Of a stretch of DNA of 64,000 bases, positions 1 to 8,604 are shown piece after piece (position 1 is the first letter of the stretch; each line of letters starts with the position of its first letter). The stretch is from the NCBI RefSeq assembly GCF_017565645.3, contig NZ_CP086136.1:5873501-5937500 (forward strand). Direction: 5' to 3'. The notes beneath the pieces were generated by a model. The model had not been told where the DNA came from. It was given only the letters and a program-made list of their open reading frames with translations, and did no database searches. Position numbers and translations under genes: made by a program. Source of the stretch: Bradyrhizobium barranii subsp. barranii (GTDB lineage: Bacteria > Pseudomonadota > Alphaproteobacteria > Rhizobiales > Xanthobacteraceae).

Positions 1-1743
1 ACGCCAGTTGCGCAATCGGGAGACCAGACCGACGAGATGATCGGTCTGTACACGACGACCAAGAAGAGCCAGGTCGATGCGCTTGCCGTAGACTCGAATT
101 ACTACAGCGCTGAAATCGGCAAGATCAGCAGTGCAGACCAACTCCTGAACAACGACCGTCTTCGCAACTATGTCTACTCGGCATACGGGATCGATCAAAG
201 CAAGTGGCCGGGTGACACGATAAGTCAGGTCTTGCGCAGCGATCCGTCCGATCCAAACAGCTACGTCAACACCACCTTCGCTTCTCAGTTGACCGGCCTC
301 AATGCCCAGCTTGTTCAAGCCAAATCGGACGCCAGCGCCGCTGATCTAAAGATAACCGGTTACAAGGCCCAACTATCGCAACCGGGCGCCGACGTGACCC
401 AGTTGAACATCCAGATCCTGGTCGAAAAAAGTCACCTGGAGTCATATACGAAAAGCATTTCTAGCCTCAGTGACCAGATAGCGACGATTGGCGGGTTTGT
501 AGACCTGGCCGGCGCGTTCGAGTTCTCGCCCGACGGGTCGCTTCCGTCAGGCGTGTCCGCCCAGACTGCCGCAAATGTCGCGATCACGAAAAAGCGGTTC
601 GACGACAGCAAGGCCGCCGTCTATTCGGCGGCAAGCCCGATATACGAAGCTTTGGCGATCAAGCAATTCAGAACGGACCTCAGCAAGATCAATTCAGTCC
701 AGGCGTTCGTATCGACACCTGGCGTGTATGATTTTGCGCTGGGCGCCGTCGGCCTCGATCCCGGAATGGTCTCGAAGGCGACGATCAAGGCAGTCCTCGA
801 AAGCGACGTCAACGACCCCAAGAGCTACGTCTATACCCTCAAGGACAATCGGTACGTAGAGCTCGCACGCGCCTTCAACTTCGACGCAAAAGGCAATCTG
901 ACGACCCCCTTGGTGGCTCAAGACTCGGCTCAGGTCCTCCAGATCGCGAGGGAATACGTCATTGCCGCGCTGAAACAGGCAAGCCCTCAGCAGGAGAAGG
1001 CAATTCGGGCACTAGCCACGAAAGATGCGACGGCTTATCAAGAGGCAATCGCAGGCATCGACAGCGTTTCCGAGCTTCTCGCAAACAGGCCGATGGTCGA
1101 TTTCATTCTCTTGGCCAAGGGTTTGGACCCTAAGAAGGTCAGCACCGAATTTCTCAAGAAGATCTTCAGCTCCGACCTGAACAACCCAAAGAGCTTCGCG
1201 AACACGCAGAGCGATCCTCGCTTTGCCGAAATCGTTGCGTCGTTCAACTTCGACAGCAAGGGCAACGTCGCGCGCCTCCCGATGATGGGTCCTCAGAAGA
1301 GAGATCAATTCCGGGAAACACAGGCGAACTATCTCCAGCAAAGCCTGGAGCAGCAGCAGGGGGATACGAATCCCGGCGTACGCCTTGCGCTCTATTTCCA
1401 GCGAAAGGCGGGAGAAATCACGTCCGCATACGACATCCTTGCCGACAAGGCTCTTTCAGAGGTGTTCAGAACCACCTTCGATTTGCCTGACTCGATGGCC
1501 TCGATGCAGATCGATCAGCAAGCCAAGGTCGTGGACAAATTCATGAAGATCAAGGATCTTTCCGATCCGGCGAAGGTTGAAAAACTGTTGAGCCGGTTCT
1601 CCGCCATGTATGACGTCAGAAACGGCGAGAGCATCGGCCAGGGTCAATCTCCCTTGCTCAACCTCTTTCAAGGATCGAGCTCGGGCATATCAGGGATAAG
1701 TGAATCCACGTTCTTGGCCATCGCCAAGCTGCGTGCTCACTGA
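1..1743 (+). CDS. DUF1217 repeat protein, 5'-truncated by window edge
   Basis: The frame is open from base 1 to a TGA at 1741-1743, so the true start lies outside the window; the first visible ATG is at 37. Counted from that ATG, four stretches share one pattern (about residues 28-75, 216-300, 340-430 and 460-545): a helix with 'S...ll.n..l..y.l.a.gLD', then 'vl.SD..dPkSy', then 'd.R...la..FnFd.kGn'. This is the DUF1217 pattern. DUF1217 proteins are alphaproteobacterial and often sit in flagellar gene clusters, but their molecular role is unknown. No membrane segment is visible in the part shown. The DUF1217 assignment is firm; a flagellar link is inference, because no flagellar gene is in the window. 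Confidence 0.8.
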   Translation, partial: TPVAQSGDQTDEMIGLYTTTKKSQVDALAVDSNYYSAEIGKISSADQLLNNDRLRNYVYSAYGIDQSKWPGDTISQVLRSDPSDPNSYVNTTFASQLTGLNAQLVQAKSDASAADLKITGYKAQLSQPGADVTQLNIQILVEKSHLESYTKSISSLSDQIATIGGFVDLAGAFEFSPDGSLPSGVSAQTAANVAITKKRFDDSKAAVYSAASPIYEALAIKQFRTDLSKINSVQAFVSTPGVYDFALGAVGLDPGMVSKATIKAVLESDVNDPKSYVYTLKDNRYVELARAFNFDAKGNLTTPLVAQDSAQVLQIAREYVIAALKQASPQQEKAIRALATKDATAYQEAIAGIDSVSELLANRPMVDFILLAKGLDPKKVSTEFLKKIFSSDLNNPKSFANTQSDPRFAEIVASFNFDSKGNVARLPMMGPQKRDQFRETQANYLQQSLEQQQGDTNPGVRLALYFQRKAGEITSAYDILADKALSEVFRTTFDLPDSMASMQIDQQAKVVDKFMKIKDLSDPAKVEKLLSRFSAMYDVRNGESIGQGQSPLLNLFQGSSSGISGISESTFLAIAKLRAH

Positions 1744-1759
1744 TGATCGCTCGCCGGTA

Positions 1760-2620
1760 CTAGCCCAACACCTCGAGCACCAGTTCCATGGTCATCAGCA
1801 CGGGATTATCCCCACGGATCAGACGGCCCTCCGCAATGCCGCCAGTGTAGTCGATCAGGGCAATGTCGAGCGCCGCCTCCGGTGCGCCCGAACTGCCCTG
1901 TACGATCGTCCCCGCTGTCACGGCGAGCTCGGTCGCGAACGGCTCGGTCACCCCGCCATGGGTGAAGCGCGCGCCGATGGTCGAACCGACGCCGCCGTGA
2001 ATCTTCGCGCGTGCGATGCCGTTAGCGCGGCAAAAGCCTTCGAGGCAGCCGGCAAAATCCTGGTTGGGCCGCAGTCGCAGCGCAAAGGCGCGGCTTGTCG
2101 TATGTGTTCCGGCGCTCGCAGCGGGCACCGGTCCGAACAGTTTGAAATTGGTCTCGGGATCGGGCTCCGCGGTGAACATCGCACCGTCGATGCCGAACGC
2201 TTCGACCTCGAACGGCTCGGCGACAACAGTCTCGTCCGGCAGCATGTGGCCGCCGCTTGCCTTGCCGTCCGCCTCCGTCCAGAACCCGTGGCAATGAAAG
2301 AACGGGGCGCCATCGCGCATTCCGAGCGTCATGCAGCCGAGTTTCGTCCGCGTCACGCCGCTGGGGCGAAAAGTGTCACTGTAGAACGCCGCGTTCTCAC
2401 CTGTCTTCGACAGCGCCGGCATCACGTATGCGAATGGTCCGAGTGCAGCGCTCCCAAAATCCAGCACGCCACTGGCAAACCCCTCTGCCGCAAAACCACG
2501 CCGCGCGGCTTCGAGCAGCGGCAGACCCGCTTCGAGCCTGAACGAGAACGCGCGCCCCCTCGCCTCGACCCATTGGATGCGTTCGGCGACAGGCGCGCCC
2601 GGCTGCTTGATACTTCGCAT
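1760..2620 (-). CDS. PPC/DUF296 domain protein
   Basis: 286 aa. The middle of the protein carries GAPFFHCHGFW followed by a Gly/His-rich GGHMLPDE stretch. This resembles the metal-binding His cluster of the PPC domain (DUF296, plant and prokaryote conserved), first known from plant AT-hook proteins. A second, weaker PPC-like half follows from about residue 155 (KIHGGVGSTIGARFTHGG). The ATG is 9 bp downstream of the stop of the acyl-CoA synthetase gene on the same strand, so the two are probably co-transcribed. Bacterial PPC proteins have no settled biochemical role, and the pairing with a CoA ligase hints at acyl or aromatic acid metabolism only by context. Confidence 0.7.
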   Translation of the reverse strand: MRSIKQPGAPVAERIQWVEARGRAFSFRLEAGLPLLEAARRGFAAEGFASGVLDFGSAALGPFAYVMPALSKTGENAAFYSDTFRPSGVTRTKLGCMTLGMRDGAPFFHCHGFWTEADGKASGGHMLPDETVVAEPFEVEAFGIDGAMFTAEPDPETNFKLFGPVPAASAGTHTTSRAFALRLRPNQDFAGCLEGFCRANGIARAKIHGGVGSTIGARFTHGGVTEPFATELAVTAGTIVQGSSGAPEAALDIALIDYTGGIAEGRLIRGDNPVLMTMELVLEVLG

Positions 2621-2629
2621 CGCGTATGC

Positions 2630-4237
2630 TCAGCCCGCCTGCTTGTTGTCGAGATCGAGCAGCCCGCGCGCCTCGAGCTCATCGCGCACCATGCGCTTCG
2701 GGATCTTGCCATAGCCGGACTTCGGCAAGGCTTCCCAGAAGAAGAACCGCTTCGGCATCTTGTAGCGCGGCACCTTCTGCAGGAGGAACGCCGCCATCTC
2801 AGCTTCGCTCACCGGCGTCTCGCCTTCGCGCGCGACGCAGACGGCGACGCCGACCTCGCCCCAGGTCGCATCGGGCACGCCGAGCACGGCGACCTCGCCG
2901 ACCGCGGGATGCGTCAAGATCTTCTCCTCGATCTCGCGCGGATAGATGTTGGAGCCCCCCGAGATGTACATGTCGGAGGCCCGTCCCGTGATGTAGACGA
3001 ACCCCTCCTCGTCCATGTGCCCGAGGTCGCCGGTGCGGAACCAGCCGTCGCGGAACGCCTTCGCATTGGCCTCGGGGTTGTCGTAGTAGCCGGCGAGCAC
3101 GGCAGGCCCGATCACGCAGATCTCGCCACTCTGGTTGGCGGCCAGCTCGCGGCCCTCGTCGTCCTGGATCGAGACCTGCATGGCCGTGCGCTCGAAGCCG
3201 CAGGTGCCGATCTTCGCATAGGGCCCGTCCTCGGGATCATGCAGCGCAGCCGGCAGCACGGTGATGTTGCCGGTGACCTCGCCGAGGCCAAAATACTGCA
3301 CGATGACCTTGCCGAGCTTCTTCAGCGCGGCCTTCTGGTCCTCGCGGTACATCGGCGCGCCGGCATAGATCACGTGACGCAGCGAGGAATGATCGTATTT
3401 GTCGGCGGCCGGATGCTCGACCATCATCTTCAGGATCGTCGGCACCGTGAAGAGATTGCTGACCCGATGCGCCTCGATCAGGCGGAACGCCTCGTCGATG
3501 TCGAATTTCTCCGCCGGCAGCAGCACGGTGCATACGCCGCGGGCGGTCTGCACCAGCTGATGCACGCCGGCGCCATGCGACAGCGGCGCCACCACCAGCG
3601 ACGCATCCGCTTCCGTGACGCCGGGGGTGAGATCGGCGAGATGGTTGGTGACGACAAAACCCATCTGGCCGTGGGTCAGCACCGCGGCCTTGGAGCGGCC
3701 GGTGGTGCCGGAGGTGAAGAAGAACCAGCAGGGATCGTCGTGCTCGACGGCGACGTTCGCAACGCTTGCACCGGCCTGCGAGGCCATGGCTTCCGCCATC
3801 GAGCGCTCGCCGAACGAGCCCTTGCCGTCGACGCTCCAGGTGAACTCCAGCGCACCGCCCTTCACGGCTGCAGCGTGCTCGGGAAAATCGACGTGGCACA
3901 GGAACGCCTTCGCGCCGGAGGCCTGCGCGAGATAGGTGACCTCATCCGGCATCAGGCGGAAATTGGTGGGCACCCAGACCGCACCGAGCCGGAACGCGGC
4001 GAACATCGAGAAGAACATCTCGTCGCCATTCTTGGAATGGACGAGGATGCGGTCGCCCTTGGCGATGCCGCGCGCGGCGAGTGCGGCGGCCAGCGCCGAG
4101 ACCTGTGCATCGATCTCGTGCCAGGTCCAGGATTTGTCACCCCAGACGAAACCAGGACGCGACCCATGCCGCCGCGCATTCTGGGTCAGCATGTGAGCGA
4201 GATTCATGACGCGGCGGGACATGCGCAGGGGCTGCAT
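2630..4237 (-). CDS. Acyl-CoA synthetase (AMP-forming, ANL superfamily)
   Basis: 535 aa from the chosen start. It activates a carboxylic acid to an acyl-AMP and then to the CoA thioester. Visible motifs are the phosphate loop TSGTTGRSKA, the adenylation-domain stretch GYYDNPEANAKAF..GWFRTGD, the hinge region YITGRASDMYISGGSNIYP, and the C-terminal catalytic lysine context SGYGKIPKR. A longer frame begins at 4303, but ATG 4237 is preceded by AGAGGAA at good spacing and starts the conserved N-terminus, so I chose it. The substrate (medium-chain, aromatic or other) cannot be read from the sequence. It is probably in an operon with the PPC-domain gene that follows. Confidence 0.88.
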   Translation of the reverse strand: MQPLRMSRRVMNLAHMLTQNARRHGSRPGFVWGDKSWTWHEIDAQVSALAAALAARGIAKGDRILVHSKNGDEMFFSMFAAFRLGAVWVPTNFRLMPDEVTYLAQASGAKAFLCHVDFPEHAAAVKGGALEFTWSVDGKGSFGERSMAEAMASQAGASVANVAVEHDDPCWFFFTSGTTGRSKAAVLTHGQMGFVVTNHLADLTPGVTEADASLVVAPLSHGAGVHQLVQTARGVCTVLLPAEKFDIDEAFRLIEAHRVSNLFTVPTILKMMVEHPAADKYDHSSLRHVIYAGAPMYREDQKAALKKLGKVIVQYFGLGEVTGNITVLPAALHDPEDGPYAKIGTCGFERTAMQVSIQDDEGRELAANQSGEICVIGPAVLAGYYDNPEANAKAFRDGWFRTGDLGHMDEEGFVYITGRASDMYISGGSNIYPREIEEKILTHPAVGEVAVLGVPDATWGEVGVAVCVAREGETPVSEAEMAAFLLQKVPRYKMPKRFFFWEALPKSGYGKIPKRMVRDELEARGLLDLDNKQAG

Positions 4238-4342
4238 CGGGCTTCCTCTTCGACGGCGGGCGGCGCACGAGCCGCCCGCTCCTTGCAGCCCATTTATCGC
4301 CATCGAACGCGACGTAGCAAGGCCGCCGGTCGCGCATCTGCC

Positions 4343-4840
4343 CTACGGCTGCTTGAACGCAAACGGCGTCGCCGTGATGGCCTTCTCCTTCCAGCAGGCC
4401 TGCGCACCGAAACCGCCGCAATAGCTGCCGTGCAGTTCGAAACGAATGGTGTGCGCCGCGCCACGCTTCATCGGCGGCGGCAAAATCCTGTAGCTGCGGA
4501 CATAGCCGTCGAACACGGGGCGCACGCTGCCATCGGGCAGAGACACCAGGACGTTCATGACGCAGCCGCCGGTTCCGCAATAGGTGGTCTCGCGCTCCCC
4601 GCATTTGGTGTCGCGGAAATCGACGATGTAGTCCTCACGGCCGTCCCCGGTCAGATCGATCTTGCGCACGGTGTCCGGCGCGAAGGTCACCAGACTACCA
4701 TCCTGACTGTCGCATTCCTCATTGGCGTAGCGCAACGCCTGCTGCACGGCGGGCGGATAATCGGAGGGATCGAACGGTCTTGCATCATCGGCGCGCGCAG
4801 CGGTGGTGAGCAGTGTGAGCAGGAGGATCAGATATCGCAT
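4343..4840 (-). CDS. Exported protein of unknown function
   Basis: 165 aa. The chosen ATG (4840) starts a clear Sec signal peptide (RYLILLLTLLTTAARA, cleavage near residue 17); a longer frame to 4942 would bury it. The mature part has a 'DLTGDGREDYIVDF' stretch like the FG-GAP/EF-hand-like calcium loops of secreted proteins, and six cysteines that may pair in the periplasm. No family with known function is recognised. It is divergent from the lipoprotein gene at 4935, the two sharing about 95 bp of promoter space. Confidence 0.65.
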   Translation of the reverse strand: MRYLILLLTLLTTAARADDARPFDPSDYPPAVQQALRYANEECDSQDGSLVTFAPDTVRKIDLTGDGREDYIVDFRDTKCGERETTYCGTGGCVMNVLVSLPDGSVRPVFDGYVRSYRILPPPMKRGAAHTIRFELHGSYCGGFGAQACWKEKAITATPFAFKQP

Positions 4841-4934
4841 TCGCGTTTGTCGCCGGCGCAGCCGCGACCGTTCAGGGAATTTTAAACATGATCGGCGCAA
4901 CCTCAGCCAGTTCTCGCGTACAGAGTGCCGCATC

Positions 4935-5297
4935 ATGGTCAAAGCGCCCGCCTTCCTCCTGTTGTCGCTGGCGCTCGCCGGATGTGCCGTGGCGCCTCAG
5001 GCGCACCTCTCCGCCGACCCCGCCTTCAAGCCTGCGCGCTATGCCTGGGACGGCGCCGGCGAGGATCCCAACCAGCCACGTTCCGGGGCTCCGCGTGCCA
5101 CGCGCGCCGACGCCGGCTCCGAGCGCAACAGGTCGCAAGCCGGACTTCAGCCCTATTCGAAGGAATGGTGGCAGGCCCAGGACGGCATCGAGGCCGAGCA
5201 GGACGCCAAGGTCACCCGCTCCCTCGTCATCTGCCAGGGTTGCCTCCGTCCGCAGCCGCAATCTGAAGATTCCAGGCTCGCCAAAGCGACCGATTGA
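4935..5297 (+). CDS. Small lipoprotein of unknown function
   Basis: 120 aa from ATG 4935. The N-terminus is a signal peptide ending in the lipobox LALAGC, so Cys17 should be lipidated after cleavage by signal peptidase II. The mature protein is short, proline- and charge-rich, with a C-terminal CQGC pair that could bind metal or form a disulfide. The frame is open further upstream to 4803, but that extension lacks a signal peptide and runs through the divergent promoter. No functional family recognised. Confidence 0.65.
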   Translation: MVKAPAFLLLSLALAGCAVAPQAHLSADPAFKPARYAWDGAGEDPNQPRSGAPRATRADAGSERNRSQAGLQPYSKEWWQAQDGIEAEQDAKVTRSLVICQGCLRPQPQSEDSRLAKATD

Positions 5298-5389
5298 ATC
5301 GAGCGGCCGCTCCATCGGTCTACAGAGATACGCGCTCACGCCGGCCGCTCCGGCCCTGCGGTCGCACGGCATTATCTCAGGGACATTTC

Positions 5390-5902
5390 ATGCTCACCCG
5401 TCGGACCTTCGTCGCCGCCTCTCTGCTTGCCACCGCCTCCCCGGCATCCGCCGTGATGCCTGTCTCCAGCGATCCCGTCGCGATCCTGACCGCCATCTAC
5501 ACGCGCGCAGCCAAGGGCAAAGGCGATGGCGGCGCCTTCGTCATCGAGAACAAGGCGGCCAAAACAAAATATCTCTCCAGGGCGCTGGTCGCGCTGTGGG
5601 CCAAGGCGGATGCGCATACGCCGAGAGGTGACGTCGGGCCGGTCGATTTCGATCCTGTCACCAACTCGCAGGAACCGGACGTGAAATCCTTCAAGGTTGA
5701 CGCGGAGAAGGTGGAGGCCGACAAGGCGACGATCGCGGTGACCATCACCGGCCACCGCAACGACCGCAAACCCGCCGACCAGATCGTGCGTTATGACTTC
5801 GTGCGCGAGGCCAACAGCTGGCGGATCGACGACATCAAGGGCTCGTCCGACGGCGAGGCCTGGTCGATCCGCAAGATGCTGGCGGACTCGTTGAAGACCT
5901 GA
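5390..5902 (+). CDS. DUF3828-like exported protein
   Basis: 170 aa from ATG 5390, preceded by AGGGA. The N-terminus LTRRTFVAASLLATASPASA is a twin-arginine-type or Sec signal peptide. The mature protein has the DUF3828 (NTF2-like) layout: an early 'ILTAIYTRA' helix, a central 'Vdfdp..nsQEPDVKSF' strand region and a C-terminal 'YDFVREANSWRIDDI' strand. Proteins of this type are small periplasmic proteins of unknown role. The gene is followed 11 bp later by a GNAT acetyltransferase gene on the same strand. Confidence 0.65.
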   Translation: MLTRRTFVAASLLATASPASAVMPVSSDPVAILTAIYTRAAKGKGDGGAFVIENKAAKTKYLSRALVALWAKADAHTPRGDVGPVDFDPVTNSQEPDVKSFKVDAEKVEADKATIAVTITGHRNDRKPADQIVRYDFVREANSWRIDDIKGSSDGEAWSIRKMLADSLKT

Positions 5903-5913
5903 CGGGAGACACC

Positions 5914-6189
5914 ATGAGCGACGTCATCGATAACAAGGCCGGTCATCGCTTCGTGCTGGAGGTGGAGGGCCATCTCGCGACTGAACACTACAAGCTCGAC
6001 GGCAACGTCATCACCTTCGAGCATACCGACGTGCCGAAGGAGCTCGGTGGCAAGGGCGTCGGCTCGAAGCTGGTGCAAGGCGCGCTCGACCAGGTCCGCG
6101 CGGCCGGCTTGAAACTGATCCCGCAATGTCCGTTCGTGAAGGCGTGGATCGAGAAACATCCGGAGTATGCGGATCTGGTGAAGAGCTAA
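5914..6189 (+). CDS. Mini GNAT N-acetyltransferase (COG2388/YjdJ type)
   Basis: 91 aa. It is a minimal GNAT fold in which the acetyl-CoA pyrophosphate loop is the stretch ELGGKGVGSKLVQGAL, followed by the C-terminal CPFVKAWIEKHPEYADLV typical of COG2388 proteins. These lack the N-terminal part of usual GNATs, and substrates are mostly unknown (the human relative is GTPLP/NATD1). A second copy lies 1.7 kb away at 7880-8149. The ATG at 5914 is preceded by GGGAGA. Probably co-transcribed with the DUF3828-like gene. Confidence 0.85.
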   Translation: MSDVIDNKAGHRFVLEVEGHLATEHYKLDGNVITFEHTDVPKELGGKGVGSKLVQGALDQVRAAGLKLIPQCPFVKAWIEKHPEYADLVKS

Positions 6190-6197
6190 GCGAGCGC

Positions 6198-6223
6198 AGG
6201 CCCACCGAGCGCGCGGCGGGCCT
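6198..6223 (+). terminator. GC hairpin after the first mini-GNAT gene
   Basis: AGGCCC (6198-6203) pairs with GGGCCT (6218-6223), with extra pairing possible in the GC-rich loop, 8 bp after the GNAT stop. It lies between convergent genes and is plausibly an intrinsic terminator, though the T tract is short. Confidence 0.4.
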
Positions 6224-6238
6224 GTTCAAATCTACCGC

Positions 6239-6637
6239 CTATTGCCCATGCTTCAGCATATCCTGGTCACTAAGATCCCAGTCCTGCCACAGCTGGAGCA
6301 CGCCGAGGATCACCGCTACCGCTCCCAGACTCGTATGGTAGATCCGGAGAAAACCTTCGCCGGAATAACCGAACACATAGGGCGAGACGATAAGCCACAG
6401 CCCGACCAGGATCGTCGCCACCTCCTGCCAGCGCTGCAACGCGACATATTCGAGCTGGCTGAGGCCGAATACGACGAGGCCGATTGCGACCGTGTTCAGG
6501 ATCATCGTCTGGCGTTCGACGATCGGCGAGTGATCCTGGATGGGGAACCACGGCGATGCGACAATCAGCGCGCCGAGCAGCATCCCGCACCAATCTTCCC
6601 ATGTTCGATGAGTCTTGATGAAACTAAAGTCCGACAT
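6239..6637 (-). CDS. SPW-repeat membrane protein
   Basis: 132 aa from ATG 6637, which has GAGGAGGG at ideal spacing (an in-frame ATG at 6661 lacks one). Four hydrophobic segments are visible. Two copies of the SPW repeat signature occur: 'GMLLGALIVASPWFP' near the N-terminus and 'ATILVGLWLIVSPYVFGY' in the second half, each starting with a W-containing helix (WEDWCG; RWQEVA). SPW-repeat proteins are small inner-membrane proteins of unknown function in bacteria and archaea. Confidence 0.8.
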   Translation of the reverse strand: MSDFSFIKTHRTWEDWCGMLLGALIVASPWFPIQDHSPIVERQTMILNTVAIGLVVFGLSQLEYVALQRWQEVATILVGLWLIVSPYVFGYSGEGFLRIYHTSLGAVAVILGVLQLWQDWDLSDQDMLKHGQ

Positions 6638-6839
6638 CGTACCCTCCTCCAAAAGAGGCATACGTCAGCGGCTGGCGATCATGACACTCCGAATGTCTAG
6701 CGACCGTGCCGGCCGCATTCGGGCGTATGTCCTGTAACGAGACGTGGGGAACCGGGTGCACGATTGCAAGACGGACTGATGTTTTTTGCCAGCGAGGCGG
6801 CATTAGCGAATTATGGCTCACGCGTTGATCGAACGCTCG

Positions 6840-7775
6840 CTACAGAGCCCCAAGCTTCTGCAGTGCATCATGGGCGGACGGCAGGCCTGGACGCAATTCC
6901 AGCGCCTTCCGAAAATCGGCAATCGCGCCCTGCCTATCGCCGAGGCGCAGCCTGGCCTGGCCGCGGTTGTTCCAGGAGAACACGTCGGAGGGATCGTATT
7001 GCAGCGCCTTGTCGTAGTCGGCGAGGCCGCCCTTGTTGTCGCCCCGATAGAGCCGGATCATGCCGCGATTGCGCCAGCCGCGTGCGTCGGTCGGCGCGAC
7101 GCGGATCGCCTCGCCGTAGTCGGCGGCGGCCCGATCGAGCTGCTCGCTGTCGCGGTAGACGTTGCCGCGGTCGATATAGGCAATCAGATCCGGTGCCAGC
7201 TTGATCCGCATGCTGTAGTCGGCGAGCGCATGCGCCGTGTCGTGCTTGCGGGCATAGACGAAGCCACGGTTGGCGTAGGCGGTGACATAGTTGGGATCGC
7301 GCTTGATCGCCGCGTCGAAATCGGCAATGGCGCCGTCGAGGTCGCCCTTGTTGAAACGAGCCTCGCCGCGATTGCTGTAGGCCTGCACCAGCGACGGATC
7401 GAGCTTGATGGCCTGGTCGTATTCGGCGATGGCGCGATCGTAATCGCGCTTGAAGCTGTAGACGCGGCCGCGATTGTTGTAGGCGCAGGCATAGCCGGGA
7501 TCGAGCCGGACTGCCTCGTCGAGATCGGACAGCGCAGCGTCGAGTTCGCGTTTCTCGGTGAGCCCATGGCCGCGATTGCAATAGGCGCCGGCGAGCCTCT
7601 GCCCGCTCTCGCTCCTGGTATCGATCACGGTCGAGCAGGCTTTGATGCGCTCGTCCGGCGTGCTGGCCCGCCCGACGCAGGCCTCCCAGGCCGGACCGCC
7701 TTCGGCCGCAGCCGACACCGGCGCGGTCGAGGCGAGCGCCGCAAGCAGCGCCAAGAGGCTGAGCGGGACACGCAT
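6840..7775 (-). CDS. Exported TPR-repeat protein
   Basis: 311 aa. A Sec signal peptide (residues 1-23, ending PVSAAA) is followed by about seven tandem 34-residue tetratricopeptide repeats, each opening with an '..Y.NRG....' helix and closing with 'A..d...Ai.ldP'. TPR solenoids bind partner proteins; the periplasmic location suggests a scaffold in envelope assembly. No catalytic domain is present. It is convergent with the SPW gene's neighbourhood and divergent from the second mini-GNAT gene. Confidence 0.82.
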   Translation of the reverse strand: MRVPLSLLALLAALASTAPVSAAAEGGPAWEACVGRASTPDERIKACSTVIDTRSESGQRLAGAYCNRGHGLTEKRELDAALSDLDEAVRLDPGYACAYNNRGRVYSFKRDYDRAIAEYDQAIKLDPSLVQAYSNRGEARFNKGDLDGAIADFDAAIKRDPNYVTAYANRGFVYARKHDTAHALADYSMRIKLAPDLIAYIDRGNVYRDSEQLDRAAADYGEAIRVAPTDARGWRNRGMIRLYRGDNKGGLADYDKALQYDPSDVFSWNNRGQARLRLGDRQGAIADFRKALELRPGLPSAHDALQKLGAL

Positions 7776-7879
7776 TTTCCGGATATCTCCCCTGCGGCAA
7801 CCTCCCTTGGTCGCACCTTGGCAAGGGCCGGTTCAGGCGCCTAGATCAGAGAACACGCAGCGCTTCGAAGGGATCTGGC

Positions 7880-8149
7880 ATGGCGGTACGGGACAACAAG
7901 GACAGGAGTCGCTTCGAGCTCGATGCGGGCAACGAAATCGCCTTCGCCAATTACCGGCTGACGCCGTCGGCCGTGATCATCACCCATACCGAGACGCCGC
8001 GCGCGCTACGCGGCCGCGGCATTGCATCCGAGCTGGTCAAGGGCGCGCTGGACTTGATCCGCCGTGACGGCAAGAAGGTGATCGCCGGCTGCGGCTTCGT
8101 CGTCGACTATCTCGACAGGCATCCGGAGGAAGCAGACCTCGTCGCCTGA
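7880..8149 (+). CDS. Mini GNAT N-acetyltransferase, second copy
   Basis: 89 aa. Same COG2388 architecture as the gene at 5914: an N-terminal strand pair (FELDAGNEIAFANYRL), a T-rich strand (VIITHTETP), the CoA-binding loop ALRGRGIASELVKGAL and the C-terminal CGFVVDYLDRHPEEADLV. The two paralogues are clearly related but not near-identical, so this is an old duplication. The ATG at 7880 lies after a GGGAT-type weak ribosome site. Substrate unknown. Confidence 0.83.
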   Translation: MAVRDNKDRSRFELDAGNEIAFANYRLTPSAVIITHTETPRALRGRGIASELVKGALDLIRRDGKKVIAGCGFVVDYLDRHPEEADLVA

Positions 8150-8157
8150 ATGCAAAA

Positions 8158-8186
8158 GGGGCCCGCGAGATCGCGGCCCCCCCTGG
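8158..8186. terminator. Bidirectional GC hairpin between convergent genes
   Basis: AAAAGGGGCC..GCGA pairs with TCGC.GGCCCC across a tiny loop (with one bulged C), preceded by A's and followed by a C run. It lies between the convergent mini-GNAT and DUF3597 genes, with the A tract on the correct side to serve minus-strand transcription as well. Confidence 0.5.
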
Positions 8187-8205
8187 CTTACGACCGAGCC
8201 ATCGG

Positions 8206-8604
8206 TCAGTGCTTGATCTCCGGCGGCAGCTTGCCGCCATTGGCGGCGAGCTTGGACATCACCTGCTTGTGCAGCCAGACGTTCATGCTCGCCGAGTCGT
8301 TCATGTCACCGCTGTAGCCGAGCTCCTTGGCGAGGTCCTTACGCGCAGCAAGGCTGGAGTCGATGTCGAGCGCCTTCATGAGGTCGACGATCGAGGTGCG
8401 CCATTCCAGCTTCTCCTTCTGGGCAGCGACCAGCTTGTCGACGATGGCCGCAACGTCAACGGTTGCCATCGGCGCGGCAGCAGGCGCCGATCCGCCCGGC
8501 GCGGCGCTGGCGGGCGCGCTACCCGAGGGTGCGCCACCTGCGGGCGCGGCGGAAGCCGGATGGCTGCCGAAGATCGCGCCCATGATTTTCCCGAAAATGC
8601 TCAT
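8206..8604 (-). CDS. DUF3597 family protein
   Basis: 132 aa from ATG 8604 (GGGGAGAAG upstream). It starts with the characteristic SIFGKIMGAIFG helix, has an Ala/Gly/Pro/Ser-rich linker (about residues 14-45) and ends with a helical domain (VDVAAIVDKLVAAQKEKLEW..SIVDLMKALDID) finishing KLPPEIKH. This is the DUF3597 family, common in Rhizobiales and without known function. A longer in-frame start at 8649 lacks a ribosome site. Confidence 0.82.
   Translation of the reverse strand: MSIFGKIMGAIFGSHPASAAPAGGAPSGSAPASAAPGGSAPAAAPMATVDVAAIVDKLVAAQKEKLEWRTSIVDLMKALDIDSSLAARKDLAKELGYSGDMNDSASMNVWLHKQVMSKLAANGGKLPPEIKH

Noticed and set aside
1700..4885. A very long plus-strand open frame (over 1000 codons) opposite the PPC-domain and acyl-CoA synthetase genes
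   Set aside because: It is the GC-rich antisense shadow of those genes: Arg/His-rich, without domain resemblance or ribosome site, while both minus-strand genes have clear motifs.
7184..7567. Regular spaced repeats in the TPR gene region that might suggest a CRISPR-like array
   Set aside because: They are the DNA of 34-residue tetratricopeptide repeats, unit about 102 bp, coding and not of direct-repeat/spacer form.
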